A stretch of DNA of 64,000 nucleotides from Bog-473 sp963836605 (GTDB lineage: Bacteria; Actinomycetota; Acidimicrobiia; Acidimicrobiales; RAAP-2). Shown here piece after piece: positions 8,048 to 16,909 of the stretch; position 1 is the first letter of the stretch; every line of letters starts with the position of its first letter. The notes under the pieces were generated by a model. It saw nothing but the letters and a program-made list of their open reading frames with translations, was not told the DNA's origin and did not search any database. The DNA lies in the NCBI GenBank assembly GCA_963836605.1, contig CAWIKB010000009.1:1116001-1180000 (forward strand), read 5' to 3'. Made by a program: the position numbers and the translations under genes.

Positions 8048-9436
8048 CTAACCCTTGCTCTTGCGCTTACCCTTGCTCTTGCGGGGCCGCGGCGCGTACT
8101 GGCCGGCACCCGATCCGGTGACGGGCGGGCCACCACCCGGACCGGTACCCGGCCCACCGTCGGGACGATCGAGCACCGCCGTGCCGCTGGCCGAGCCCGG
8201 CCGGATCGGCCCGCTCCGCCCGCCCGGCTTGGGTGCGGCCGGGGTCCGGACCTGCCCGCCCGCCGAGATGCTCATCTGAGTGGCCAGGGCTGCCGCAGCC
8301 GCCGGCGACAGCGTGCCGGCGCGGTCGGTTCGCTTGGCGTTGCGCTGGGCGATGGCCACCCAGCGGGACTCGCGCTCCTTGAACATGCAGAGGACCGGGG
8401 ACGCGATGAAGATGGATGAGTAAGCCCCGCTCAGCAAGCCGACGAAGAGGGCCAGGCCATAGTCCTGCAGGGTCGTGGCCCCCAGCAATTGGGCCCCGAC
8501 CAGCAGAACGGCCAGCACCGGCAGAATGGCGACCAGCGACGTGTTGATGGAGCGGGCCAGCGTCTGGTTCATCGACAGGTTGATGAGCTGGGTGTAGGTC
8601 ACCCGCCCGGTGGCCCCGATGCCCTTGGTGTTGTCGCGCACCCGGTCGAACACCACCACGGTGTCGTAGAGCGAATACCCCAGAATGGTCAGGATGGCCA
8701 CGACGGTGTCCGGCGTCACCTGGAAGTTGAAGATCGAGTAGACCCCGACGGCCACCAGCACGTCGTGGATCATGGCGATGAAGGCAGCCAGCGCCATCTT
8801 GGGCTCGAAGCGGATGCTGATGTAGATCCCCACCACGATGAAGAAGATGATGAGCGCCGTGATGGCCTTGTCGGTGATCTGTGAGCCCCAGGTCGGCCCG
8901 ACCTGGGTCCGGTTGTTGGCGATGTTCTCCGGCGTGGTGTGCGTCAGCCGGGCCAGCGCGACCTGCACCTTGTTCTGCTCGGTCTTCTGTGCCGCCGGGG
9001 AGAGCTTGTTGAGGTTGGCCTGCACGTTGAGTTGCTGATGCGTGCCCTGCCCGAGGAGGTCGACCACGGGAGAGGTGAGACCGGCAGCCTGCACGGCGTT
9101 GACGGCCTGGGTCTGGGTGATGCCGGGCGCGGCCACCGTCCATTCCGTGCCGCCCTTGAAGTCGATGCCGAGGTTGAGCCCGCCCCGGAGGATGATGGAG
9201 ACGATCCCGGCCACGATGATCAGGGTCGAGATGGTGAACCAGGTGCGGCGGTGTCCGACGAAGTCGAACGTCGTCTCGCCCCGGTAGAGGCGGGCGAAGG
9301 GCCCGTGGTGATTGGGGTCCTTCTGGCGCTTGCGGATGATGTTGCGTACGGCGTCGTCGACGTTGAGGTTCTCGTCCTCGAGGGCGTCATCGATGGCGTC
9401 GTCCATGGTGATGTCGGTGATGTCGTCGTCGGTCAT
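8048..9436 (-). CDS. secF: Protein translocase subunit SecF
   Basis: 462 residues. After a charged, acidic N-terminus the protein has TM1, then GGLNLGIDFKGGTEW, the SecF signature, a periplasmic domain, and the membrane block of five TMs (about 200-360) containing YSLYDTVVVFDRVRDN. The C-terminal tail (about 380-462) is basic and Gly/Pro/Lys-rich, ending in KSKG repeats. SecF works with SecD and YajC to use the proton motive force to finish protein export through SecYEG. It overlaps secD by ATGA and so is translationally coupled. Confidence 0.96.
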   Translation of the reverse strand: MTDDDITDITMDDAIDDALEDENLNVDDAVRNIIRKRQKDPNHHGPFARLYRGETTFDFVGHRRTWFTISTLIIVAGIVSIILRGGLNLGIDFKGGTEWTVAAPGITQTQAVNAVQAAGLTSPVVDLLGQGTHQQLNVQANLNKLSPAAQKTEQNKVQVALARLTHTTPENIANNRTQVGPTWGSQITDKAITALIIFFIVVGIYISIRFEPKMALAAFIAMIHDVLVAVGVYSIFNFQVTPDTVVAILTILGYSLYDTVVVFDRVRDNTKGIGATGRVTYTQLINLSMNQTLARSINTSLVAILPVLAVLLVGAQLLGATTLQDYGLALFVGLLSGAYSSIFIASPVLCMFKERESRWVAIAQRNAKRTDRAGTLSPAAAAALATQMSISAGGQVRTPAAPKPGGRSGPIRPGSASGTAVLDRPDGGPGTGPGGGPPVTGSGAGQYAPRPRKSKGKRKSKG

Positions 9437-11064
9437 ACCGGTACCTGCTCCCGGGGGCGGGCCGGTTGGCCGTTCCTGTCGGCCTTCACCGCCAGGCCGC
9501 GGGCGATCCCGAAACGACCGGCCTGGGTCAGGCGGTCATTGCGCCCGAGCAGGATCACGAGCGGGCGCGTGTAGAACCAGGTCACACCCATATCGAGAAT
9601 GGTGGAGAGACCGAGGAAGAAGGCGAACCCCTTGACGTCTCCCACCGCGACGATATAGAGGACGATGGCCGCCAACAGGGATACGAAGTCGGCGGCCCAC
9701 ACGGTGCGCCAGGCGCTCTTGAAGCCGCGGTCCACGCTGGTGCGCACCGAGCGCCCGGATCTGGTCTCGTCCTTGAGCCGCTCGAAGTAGACGATGTAGG
9801 AGTCGACCGTGATACCGATGGACACAATGAGGCCCGTGATACCCGCCAGGTCGAAACTCGGGCTGAAGGTGGTGTGCCCGAGGGCCGAGATGATCGCCCA
9901 CAGGAGCGCGGCCGTCAGGGCCAGGCCGGAGATGACCACCAGGCCCAAGCCGCGGTAGTAGGCCAGGACGTAGAGCAGCACCAGCGCCAGTCCGGCGATG
10001 CCGGCGGCCAGGCCGGCCTGGAGGGCCGACTTGCCCAGGGTGGGCGAGACGGTCTGGGTGGTCAATTGCTTGAGCACGACCGGGAGGGAGCCGAACTGCA
10101 TGGCCTGGGCCAACTGGTCCGCGTCTTGCTGGGTCAGGTTCCCCGAGATCTGGCCCTGGCCGGCGAAGGAGGAGAAGGTGGCGTTGGCCGGTTGGATGAT
10201 GGGCGCCGAGTAGACGTTCCCATCGAGCTCTATCCCCAGCAGCTGGTGGAAGTTCTCCTGCGCCACCTTGTCCCACAGCGCCGAATTGGCCGATCCGGCC
10301 AGGGTGTAATTGACCACCCACTGGCCCGTCTGGTCCTGCTGGGCCGTGGCCGACCCGATGGCCTGCCCGGTCATCTGGCTCGGGCCCAGCACGTAGCGCG
10401 GGAGCGTCGTCGAAGCCGCGCCGTTGGGGGCAACGTTCGGGAGGAGGACGCTGCGGTCCGGGTAGTTCGGCACCGTCGTTTTCGTGTTGGTGTACTGGGC
10501 GAACTGGGGATCGGGATTGATCCGGTTGCCCTGCTGGTTCGAAGGCGAGACACCGAGGTTGGCCGCCGTGGTGGCGTAGGTGCTGCCACAGGTCGGCAGC
10601 TTCGAATTGCCCGAGATGGGCTGAGTTGGTTTGGGATTCTTCTTGGTCGGCGTCGTAGCCTGCACGAGCACCTGCGTCGAGTAGGTCTCGCACAGGACGG
10701 GGCGGAAATAGAGGCGCGCCGTCTTGCCGATGGTGGCCAGCACGGCAGCCGCGTTGCTCACCCCGGGGATCGACACCGAGATCTGGTCGGTGCCCGTCGT
10801 ACTGACCTGGGCCCCCGAGACCCCGAGTCCGTTGACCCGGCTGTTCAAGATGTTCACCGTCTCCTGCAGTTGCGCCTGGGATGCCTTTCCCTGGGTCTGG
10901 TAGACGACCGCCAGGCCCCCGGCCAGGTCCAGGCCCAGTTTCGGCGACCACTTGGCGCCGAACACGGCCGCAAAGGACCCCAGCGAGATGCACACGACGG
11001 CCAGGACGCTGATGATCAGATTGCGCCGCTGGCGCTGGCGACCCCGGGACGACTGGGGGCTCAC
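9433..11064 (-). CDS. secD: Protein translocase subunit SecD
   Basis: 543 residues from a GTG start that overlaps the yajC stop (GTGA). TM1 is followed by KLGLDLAGGLAVVYQT, the D-L-x-G-G region of SecD, a large extracytoplasmic P1 domain, and the C-terminal block of five TMs with GLIVSIGITVDSYIVYFERLKDE. The P1 region includes a low-complexity insertion around residues 130-200. It works with SecF and YajC. Confidence 0.96.
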   Translation of the reverse strand: MSPQSSRGRQRQRRNLIISVLAVVCISLGSFAAVFGAKWSPKLGLDLAGGLAVVYQTQGKASQAQLQETVNILNSRVNGLGVSGAQVSTTGTDQISVSIPGVSNAAAVLATIGKTARLYFRPVLCETYSTQVLVQATTPTKKNPKPTQPISGNSKLPTCGSTYATTAANLGVSPSNQQGNRINPDPQFAQYTNTKTTVPNYPDRSVLLPNVAPNGAASTTLPRYVLGPSQMTGQAIGSATAQQDQTGQWVVNYTLAGSANSALWDKVAQENFHQLLGIELDGNVYSAPIIQPANATFSSFAGQGQISGNLTQQDADQLAQAMQFGSLPVVLKQLTTQTVSPTLGKSALQAGLAAGIAGLALVLLYVLAYYRGLGLVVISGLALTAALLWAIISALGHTTFSPSFDLAGITGLIVSIGITVDSYIVYFERLKDETRSGRSVRTSVDRGFKSAWRTVWAADFVSLLAAIVLYIVAVGDVKGFAFFLGLSTILDMGVTWFYTRPLVILLGRNDRLTQAGRFGIARGLAVKADRNGQPARPREQVPV

Positions 11065-11648
11065 GCCTCTTCAGCCTCCCCGTCACCCTTGTCGACGTGC
11101 TCGTGGTCGTCGCCGCCGATGTCGAAGGACTTCGGCGCCCGGCCGTGCGGCTCCTCGTGGCTCGGAGTATTCGGAACGTCGGGAACGTCGGGCACATCCG
11201 AGACGTCGGGCTCGTCCGAAACGTCCGAGACGTCGGTCACCCCGTCGTGATCCTCGGGCTGGTCGTCGACCGCGACGTCGTCGTCCTCGATGTCGGCGAT
11301 CCGCTCCACCTTCTTGGCGATGGCCTGGCGGATGAAGACGATCCGGGTCGGCTGGGGTCCATCGAGGTTGCCGTCACCTCCGACGTTGCCCGTGAGCAAC
11401 GTGTAGCGATCACCGTGGATCTCGAGGACGGTCCCGATCACGCCCCCGATGGTCTGCACTTCGTCGCCCACCTCAATGTCCTTGTTGCCGCCGCCCTGGC
11501 GGGCCGCCTGGGCCTTGCGCTGCTGGGGCCTGAGGAAGAAGAAATAGGCGAGCACCCCGAGGCCGACCAGCAAGATCAGCGGCAGCAAGCTGCTCGACTT
11601 TTTCGTCGTGGCCGCCAATAGGGTCAGCACAGTGGGCAAATGCGTCAT
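11061..11648 (-). CDS. yajC: Preprotein translocase subunit YajC
   Basis: 195 residues from ATG 11648. A longer reading frame to 11831 exists, but its extra residues come from a low-complexity repeat and the YajC fold starts here; GAAGGA lies upstream of the ATG. One TM (LLPLILLVGLGVLAYFFFLRP) is followed by QQRKAQ and the conserved GDEVQTIGGVIGTV beta domain. Beyond about residue 115 there is a long acidic tail with repeated DVSDVPDVP units that the family usually lacks. It is first in the yajC-secD-secF operon. Confidence 0.93.
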   Translation of the reverse strand: MTHLPTVLTLLAATTKKSSSLLPLILLVGLGVLAYFFFLRPQQRKAQAARQGGGNKDIEVGDEVQTIGGVIGTVLEIHGDRYTLLTGNVGGDGNLDGPQPTRIVFIRQAIAKKVERIADIEDDDVAVDDQPEDHDGVTDVSDVSDEPDVSDVPDVPDVPNTPSHEEPHGRAPKSFDIGGDDHEHVDKGDGEAEEA

Positions 11649-11714
11649 GAAGGATCCTTCAAACAAGGGGCGTGCGCGAAGCGAAACCCTAGTGCCTGCA
11701 TCTTGGTTCCCCCG

Positions 11715-11835
11715 GGCACACCCCGAGCCGACCCCGAGGCGAGCCTGGGCACACCCTGAGCCGACCCAGACCACGCCCCGAGCCGACCCCGAGCCGACCC
11801 CGACGGCACCACGATGCGACCCTGCGCACACCCCG
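11715..11835. repeat. Low-complexity GC-rich degenerate repeat
   Basis: Imperfect repeats of CACACCCCGAGCCGACCCC and shorter CCGAGCCGACCCC units run through this stretch upstream of yajC. It creates an artificial N-terminal extension to yajC that I do not accept as coding. Confidence 0.6.
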
Positions 11836-11947
11836 GGCCGCCCGCGAAAGGCCGGACACGGCCGGGTCCAGCCGCCGCAGCCCGGTGCACTCGCCTCCCG
11901 GCGGGGAGAACAGACGAAGTCAACCCCGATTGCGAAAAAACTTCACT

Positions 11948-11988
11948 TGCAACCATTCTGCAACCAACTTGCCCCGATGTTGCACCCA
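11948..11988. promoter_or_regulatory. Four direct repeats with exact 11-bp period
   Basis: TGCAACCA at 11948, TGCAACCA at 11959, TGCCCCGA at 11970 and TGCACCCA at 11981 are spaced exactly 11 bp apart, one helical turn. PhoB/PhoP-type response regulators bind such direct repeats head to tail. An OmpR/PhoB-family regulator is encoded 300 bp downstream, so this is a candidate autoregulatory box array. The yajC promoter side is equally close. Confidence 0.55.
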
Positions 11989-12294
11989 TCCGGGTACACC
12001 ATGCTCCCACAGTAAACACAGCCTCACGATGAGGATCGCCCGGAGGGGACGGTCCCGATCTCGGATCCGGAGAAGGGGAGCGGATTCGCGAGGGGGAACA
12101 TCGGGGGGCAACAAAAGGGGAACAAGCGAGGGTGCGCCGGTTGGGAACGTCGCCATCGGCCGGAGGGATCCGGAGGGACTGGTGGCGGGGAGCCGGCGCA
12201 CCTTTCGCTTCTCCGGCAACCCCTATAACGGAACGCTGGCCGTAGGCACGTTACAGTGGCGACTCTATGTACTGGGACTTTGCCCGTCGAACCC

Positions 12295-12993
12295 ATGCGT
12301 GACGGCCGCGTCTCAGTCCTGTGTATCGAGGATGACGGCGACATCCGGGGCTTGCTGCGGTCGCTGCTCGAACGGGAGGGCTTCGACATCACCGAGGCGG
12401 ACTCGGGGAAGGACGGGGTCCGCCAGTTCCATCAGATGGGTCCTGACATCGTGATCCTCGACGTCGGCCTGCCCGATCTCGACGGCTGGCAGGTTCTCGA
12501 GCGCATCCGCGATATGAGCGACACCCCCGTTCTCATGCTCACGGCGCGCTCCACCGACCTCGACAAGGTACGGGGCCTCAACGCCGGGGCCGACGACTAT
12601 CTGACCAAGCCCTTCAGCCGGGTGGAGCTCCTGGCCCGGCTCCAGGCCATCAGCCGCCGCCACGTGTCCCGCGCCCAGCCGGTGACCTCGTTCGAGGACT
12701 TCGAGGTCAAGGTCGATTTCGTGCACCAATCCGTCACCGTCGACGGGGAGTCGGTCGTGCTCACCCCGACCGAGTACCGGCTGCTCGCCACCCTGGTGCG
12801 CCACCAGGGACAGGTCCTCTCGCCGGACCAGCTCATAGAGCTGGCCTGGGACGATCCCACCGGGCTGGGTCCTTCACGCGTCAAGTACGCCGTCCTGCGC
12901 CTCCGCCGCAAACTCGGGTGGGGCGAGCAGGAGGTCTCACCCATCGAGACCGTGCGAGGGTTCGGCTACCGGTATCGGACTCGGGTGAAGTAG
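12295..12993 (+). CDS. OmpR/PhoB-family response regulator
   Basis: 232 residues from ATG 12295; a GTG at 12256 is in frame but adds residues the family lacks. The receiver domain has the acidic pair in CIEDDGD, phospho-acceptor D56 in VILDVGLPD, T in LMLTARS and K105 in YLTKPF. The C-terminal winged helix (about 135-232) has LTPTEYRLLATLVRH and ETVRGFGYRY. It is followed after 4 bp by a histidine kinase gene, so the two form a two-component system. The stimulus cannot be read from sequence. Confidence 0.94.
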   Translation: MRDGRVSVLCIEDDGDIRGLLRSLLEREGFDITEADSGKDGVRQFHQMGPDIVILDVGLPDLDGWQVLERIRDMSDTPVLMLTARSTDLDKVRGLNAGADDYLTKPFSRVELLARLQAISRRHVSRAQPVTSFEDFEVKVDFVHQSVTVDGESVVLTPTEYRLLATLVRHQGQVLSPDQLIELAWDDPTGLGPSRVKYAVLRLRRKLGWGEQEVSPIETVRGFGYRYRTRVK

Positions 12994-12997
12994 CCGC

Positions 12998-15070
12998 GTG
13001 AACGCCGCCGAGAACCCCTCCCCCTCCCCGACCCCCGCCCCCTCGGAGCCGCCACTCGACCCGCTCGTGGAGGCCGAGTTGAACGGGCACCGGCGGATCC
13101 CCGGCTTCTACGGCTTGATGCGGGCCCGCCTCCCGTTGTTCGCCGTCGAGGCCCTCCTCATCGTCGTCCTCAGCATCCTCCCGTTCCCCACCACCCGGGT
13201 CCCTCAGGCGTACATCGCCGCCTTCCTCTTCGCGGTGCTGCTCGCCTTGGCCTTCTTGGTGCCGTGGGAACGAATGCCCGACGGTGCCTGGCTGGTCATC
13301 CCCGTCGGGTTCCTGGCCGTGATCGCCCTCATCCGCGACGCGCAGGGCGGCACCACCTCGGGCCTGACCCCGGTCTATCTCCTCCCCATTCTGTGGTTGG
13401 CGCTCTACGGCCGGCGCTTCCAATTGGCCGTGGGGCTGTTCTGCATGTACCTGGCCCTGGGCATACCCCTCATCGTCGTCGGTCCACCTATGTACCCCAG
13501 CTGGGCGTGGCGCGGCGCCGTGGCCATCGCAGCCGTGGCCACACTGGTGTCGGCCACCGTCTGGTATGTCGTCTCGAAGAGTCGTGAATACGTCACCGAT
13601 CTGGTCAATCAGACGCGCCTGGCGCGGCGCAGCGCCCTCGATGCGGACCAGGCCCGGGATCGCCTCGAAACCCTCCTCCGGGCCGCCACCGGCAGCGCCA
13701 TCATGGGCGTCGACCCCTCGGGCACCGTCACCTTCTTTTCGGCCGGGGCCGAGCAGATGCTCGGGTACACCGCGACAGAAGTGGTGGGCATCCGCTCCAT
13801 CGCCCACTTCATCGACCCGGCCCAGATCGACGAGCGACGCCAGTCCATTGACGCCCTCCGCCGCAATGCCCACGAGGCGGCCGATCCCGAGACCCTGGCC
13901 GAGGTCCCCTGGACCGCGACCCGCAGGGACGGCCAGAAGCGGCGCTGCGTCGTGCGGGTGCGCGCCATGCCCACGCCCGTCGTCGACCCCTCCCTGGGTG
14001 GGCGCACCGCCCCCACCTCCACCTCATCGGACGCGGTGGCCTCCACACCCCCGCCCACCGCCCGCGGCCGAGGGAACGACGCCAAGGTCCCCGACCCCGC
14101 CCCGTCGGCCACCGGCGCGGCAACCGGCGCGGCAACTGGCGCGGCCAACGGCGCAGCCAGCTACGTGGTGGTGGCCATTGATGTCACCGAGCGCGAGGAG
14201 CTGGCGGCCGAGCGGGAGCGGGTGTTCGCCGTGCAGCGAGAGGTGACGCAGTCGTTCATCCAGCAGAACCGCCGGCTGCACGAGCTGACCCAGATGAAGG
14301 ACGACGTGGTGGCCACCGTCTCGCACGAGTTGCGTACCCCGATCACCTCCATCCGGGGCTTCGTCGAGTTGCTGCTCGAGGACGCATCGCAGCTCTCCGA
14401 AGATCAGCTCCGCATGCTGCGCACCATCGACCGCAGTTCGGAGCATCTCCAACGGGTCGCCGAGGACCTCCTGGCCGACCCGGGCGCCGGTCATGGCCTG
14501 AGCGTGGCGTTCAGCGAGCTCAACCTGCGCCAGCTGGCATTCCAGGCCATCGACTCCTTCCAGAGCCCGGCTATCACGGCCGGGGTGACGCTGACGCTCG
14601 ATGCGGCCGAATCGGGCGAGGAGGTGCCGATATTCGGCGACCCCACCCGCCTGCACCAGCTGCTGGGCAACCTCATCTCCAACGCGATCAAGTTCTCGAA
14701 CCGGGGCGGGGCGGTGAGGGTGATTGTCGACTCGGTCGAACCCTTCGCCCGGGTCCAGGTGCTCGACCAGGGACCGGGCATCCCCGAAGCCGAACGGCCC
14801 CAGCTCTTCGAGCGCTTCTACCGCCTGGCGTCGGCCGCCGAGTCGGGCGTACCGGGAACGGGCCTCGGCTTGGCCATCGCCAAGTCGGTGGCCGAGGCGC
14901 ACGAGGGCTTCGTCGACATCTCGGACACCCCCGGCTGGTCGACCACCTTCCGCGTCTTCCTGCCGTTGCGGCCGGCCGGACACCCCGGCATCCACCCGGC
15001 TGTCCATCCGAACATCCCACCGAACATCCAACCGAACGGTCACGTCGCGCCCACCTCCGTGCCGTCCTGA
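12998..15070 (+). CDS. Membrane PAS-domain sensor histidine kinase
   Basis: 690 residues from a GTG start. Six hydrophobic segments (about 45-190) form the membrane part, followed by a PAS domain (about 225-350) with GVDPSGTVTFFSAGAEQMLGY. A low-complexity Ala/Gly/Thr insertion within the PAS C-terminal half (about 335-385) separates it from the end VVVAIDVTEREEL. HisKA has the phospho-acceptor His near 443 in VSHELRTP. The ATPase domain has the N box NLISNAIKF, DQGPGIP and GTGLGLAIAKS. It should phosphorylate the preceding regulator. The MASE-like sensor part has no obvious ligand site. Confidence 0.93.
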   Translation: MNAAENPSPSPTPAPSEPPLDPLVEAELNGHRRIPGFYGLMRARLPLFAVEALLIVVLSILPFPTTRVPQAYIAAFLFAVLLALAFLVPWERMPDGAWLVIPVGFLAVIALIRDAQGGTTSGLTPVYLLPILWLALYGRRFQLAVGLFCMYLALGIPLIVVGPPMYPSWAWRGAVAIAAVATLVSATVWYVVSKSREYVTDLVNQTRLARRSALDADQARDRLETLLRAATGSAIMGVDPSGTVTFFSAGAEQMLGYTATEVVGIRSIAHFIDPAQIDERRQSIDALRRNAHEAADPETLAEVPWTATRRDGQKRRCVVRVRAMPTPVVDPSLGGRTAPTSTSSDAVASTPPPTARGRGNDAKVPDPAPSATGAATGAATGAANGAASYVVVAIDVTEREELAAERERVFAVQREVTQSFIQQNRRLHELTQMKDDVVATVSHELRTPITSIRGFVELLLEDASQLSEDQLRMLRTIDRSSEHLQRVAEDLLADPGAGHGLSVAFSELNLRQLAFQAIDSFQSPAITAGVTLTLDAAESGEEVPIFGDPTRLHQLLGNLISNAIKFSNRGGAVRVIVDSVEPFARVQVLDQGPGIPEAERPQLFERFYRLASAAESGVPGTGLGLAIAKSVAEAHEGFVDISDTPGWSTTFRVFLPLRPAGHPGIHPAVHPNIPPNIQPNGHVAPTSVPS

Positions 15071-15149
15071 TCCGCCAGCCTGCTGGGCCCGGACTGACGT
15101 TCGATGCGGGGCGGAACATCGCGGCGACGCAACGGCGCGCCGGCGGTAG

Positions 15150-15178
15150 CTACGAATCGAGAGGCGGCTACGAATCGA
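15150..15178. repeat. Duplicated ruvB stop region
   Basis: CTACGAATCGA occurs at 15150-15160 and again at 15168-15178; the second copy contains the ruvB TAG stop. It is a small duplication of the 3' end of the gene in the convergent gap with the kinase gene. Confidence 0.55.
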
Positions 15179-16298
15179 AGAGCGGGGCGGTCCCACCCGC
15201 GCCCAGGGCACTCGGGGGTGTTCGACCGAGGTGGGACCAGGCCCGTGCCGTGGGTACCCGACCCCGGGCCGTGCGCTGGATGAGGCCGCACTGCAGGAGG
15301 AACGGCTCGTAGGCGTCTTCGATGGTGTCGGTCTCTTCGCCTACGCACTGGGCCAACGTGGTCAATCCGACCGGCTGGCCGCCGAAACGGTCGCACAGGG
15401 TCATCAGGATGGCCCGGTCCACCTTGTCCAGACCGAGCTCGTCCACCCCGAAGAGGTCGAGTCCCTCCCTGGCTGTCGTGCCGTTGACGGAACCGTCACC
15501 GCGGACCTCGGCGAAATCACGCACCCGCCGCAGGAGCCGGTTGGCCACCCGCGGCGTTCCCCGGGAGCGCCCGGCGATGCGAGTCGCCCCGTCATCGTCG
15601 ACCTGGACGTGGAGGATCCGGGCCGAACGTTCCACGATGGCCCGCAGGTCCTCGGGCGCGTAGAGGTCGAGGCGCCCGACGAACCCGAATCGATCGCGCA
15701 AGGGGCCCGAGACCAACCCCGTGCGCGTGGTGGCGCCGACCAGGGTGAACTTGGGCAGGTCCAGTCGGATGGAGCGGGCCGTCGGGCCCTTGCCGATCAG
15801 GATGTCGAGCTTGGCGTCCTCCATGGCCGAATACAGCATCTCCTCGACGGAGCGGTGCAGCCGATGGATCTCGTCAATGAAGAGGACGTCCCCCTCCTGC
15901 AGGTCGGTGAGGAGGGCGGCCAGGTCGCCGGCCCTGGTCAGCACCGGGCCCGAGGTGATGCGGAACCCGGCACCCATCTCGGTCGCCACGATTCCGGCCA
16001 GCGATGTCTTGCCCAGGCCGGGGGGGCCGGCGAAGAGCAGATGGTCCACCGGTTGGTGCCGTTGCCGGGCCGCCTGCAGGACGATGTCCAGATGCTCCAC
16101 CAATTGCGCCTGCCCGACGAATTCGCTCAGCGAACGCGGGCGGAGGCCGGCTTCTTCGACTTCTTCGACCGGGTCGGCCAGGACCGGCGCCACCAGCCGT
16201 TCGGCGTCCGGCACGGCGGCTGCGGCGGCGTCTGTCCCCGAGCCTGCCGTGGCGTCCGCGTCGGTGGCCAGCACTTCTCGGCGCGCCCGAGGGCTCAC
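15168..16298 (-). CDS. ruvB: Holliday junction branch migration ATPase RuvB
   Basis: 376 residues. It has Walker A GPPGLGKTSLAG, Walker B LFIDEIHRLH, sensor GATTRTGL and the C-terminal winged-helix domain, with an N-terminal extension of about 40 residues before the usual PLRPRSLSEFVGQ-type start. RuvB hexamers drive branch migration with RuvA during recombinational repair. The start overlaps the ruvA stop (ATGA). Confidence 0.97.
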   Translation of the reverse strand: MSPRARREVLATDADATAGSGTDAAAAAVPDAERLVAPVLADPVEEVEEAGLRPRSLSEFVGQAQLVEHLDIVLQAARQRHQPVDHLLFAGPPGLGKTSLAGIVATEMGAGFRITSGPVLTRAGDLAALLTDLQEGDVLFIDEIHRLHRSVEEMLYSAMEDAKLDILIGKGPTARSIRLDLPKFTLVGATTRTGLVSGPLRDRFGFVGRLDLYAPEDLRAIVERSARILHVQVDDDGATRIAGRSRGTPRVANRLLRRVRDFAEVRGDGSVNGTTAREGLDLFGVDELGLDKVDRAILMTLCDRFGGQPVGLTTLAQCVGEETDTIEDAYEPFLLQCGLIQRTARGRVPTARAWSHLGRTPPSALGAGGTAPLFDS

Positions 16299-16909
16299 CG
16301 GCTGGCCAACTCCCGGAGGGCGAGGCGGAGCATCTCTTCCACTCCCACATCGTCGCGCAGGCCGTCGAGCGCGCCCCGGATCTCCTCGGGGGCGTAGCCG
16401 AGCTCGCTCAGGGCGGCCCGGGCCTCCGATCGAGACGTGCGGGACGGACGCCCCGGGCCGTCATGGGCGGCGCCGTGCAGATCGAGCGACAGGTCGGGCA
16501 GGTCGAGCCGGCTCTTGAGCTCGATGAGCAACCGGGCCGCCGTCTTGCGACCGACGCCGGGAACCGAACACAACGTCTCGAGATCGTCCTCGAGGACGGC
16601 GGTCGAGAGCGAGGCCGGTGAGAGCACGGCCATGATGGCCAGGGCCAGGGCCGGGCCTACACCGTGCGAGCCGAGCAGCACCTCGAAGCATCGGCGCTCA
16701 TCGTCGTGCACGAATCCGTACAGGACGATGGCGTCCTCACGGACGTGGGTGTGGACGAAAAGGGTCGTCTCAGCCTTCGTGCCGTGGGCCATCAACCCAG
16801 CCGCCGTCGAGGGCGTGACCGTCACCCGGTACCCGACTCCGGCCACGTCGACGATCACCTCCCCCTCGGCCGATCGCAGCACGGCGGTTCCTCGCAACAA
16901 GCCGATCAC
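16295..16909 (-). CDS. ruvA: Holliday junction DNA helicase subunit RuvA
   Basis: 204 residues from GTG 16909 (first residues MIGLLRG), which overlaps the ruvC stop as GTGA. The longer frame to 17155 is a shadow over ruvC. The OB-fold N-terminus has EVIVDVAGVGYRV. HhH motifs are at LCSVPGVGRKTAARLL, and domain III ends the protein with ALSELGYAPEEI. RuvA tetramers hold the four-way junction. Confidence 0.96.
   Translation of the reverse strand: MIGLLRGTAVLRSAEGEVIVDVAGVGYRVTVTPSTAAGLMAHGTKAETTLFVHTHVREDAIVLYGFVHDDERRCFEVLLGSHGVGPALALAIMAVLSPASLSTAVLEDDLETLCSVPGVGRKTAARLLIELKSRLDLPDLSLDLHGAAHDGPGRPSRTSRSEARAALSELGYAPEEIRGALDGLRDDVGVEEMLRLALRELASR

Larger units (their letters stand above)
11649..12294. 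other. Long intergenic region between yajC and the response regulator
   Basis: No gene is supported here, although open frames cross it. 11715-11835 is a degenerate GC-rich repeat built on CCGAGCCGACCCC. 11948-11988 holds the phased repeats listed separately. TATAAC at 12224-12229 is a candidate -10 for the response regulator, without a convincing -35. Both divergent operons (yajC leftward, regulator rightward) must be controlled from here. Confidence 0.6.

Noticed and set aside
9466..11250. 594-codon plus-strand frame
   Set aside because: Antisense shadow of secD and yajC with Arg/Gly/Asp-rich low-complexity sequence and no recognisable domain.
11649..11831. N-terminal extension of yajC
   Set aside because: Composed of repeat-encoded Gly/Ser/Arg; the YajC start with its ribosome-binding site is at 11648.
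14024..15211. 395-codon minus-strand frame and similar long frames opposite ruvB, yebC and the monooxygenase
   Set aside because: All lie opposite strongly recognised genes and show no family motif.
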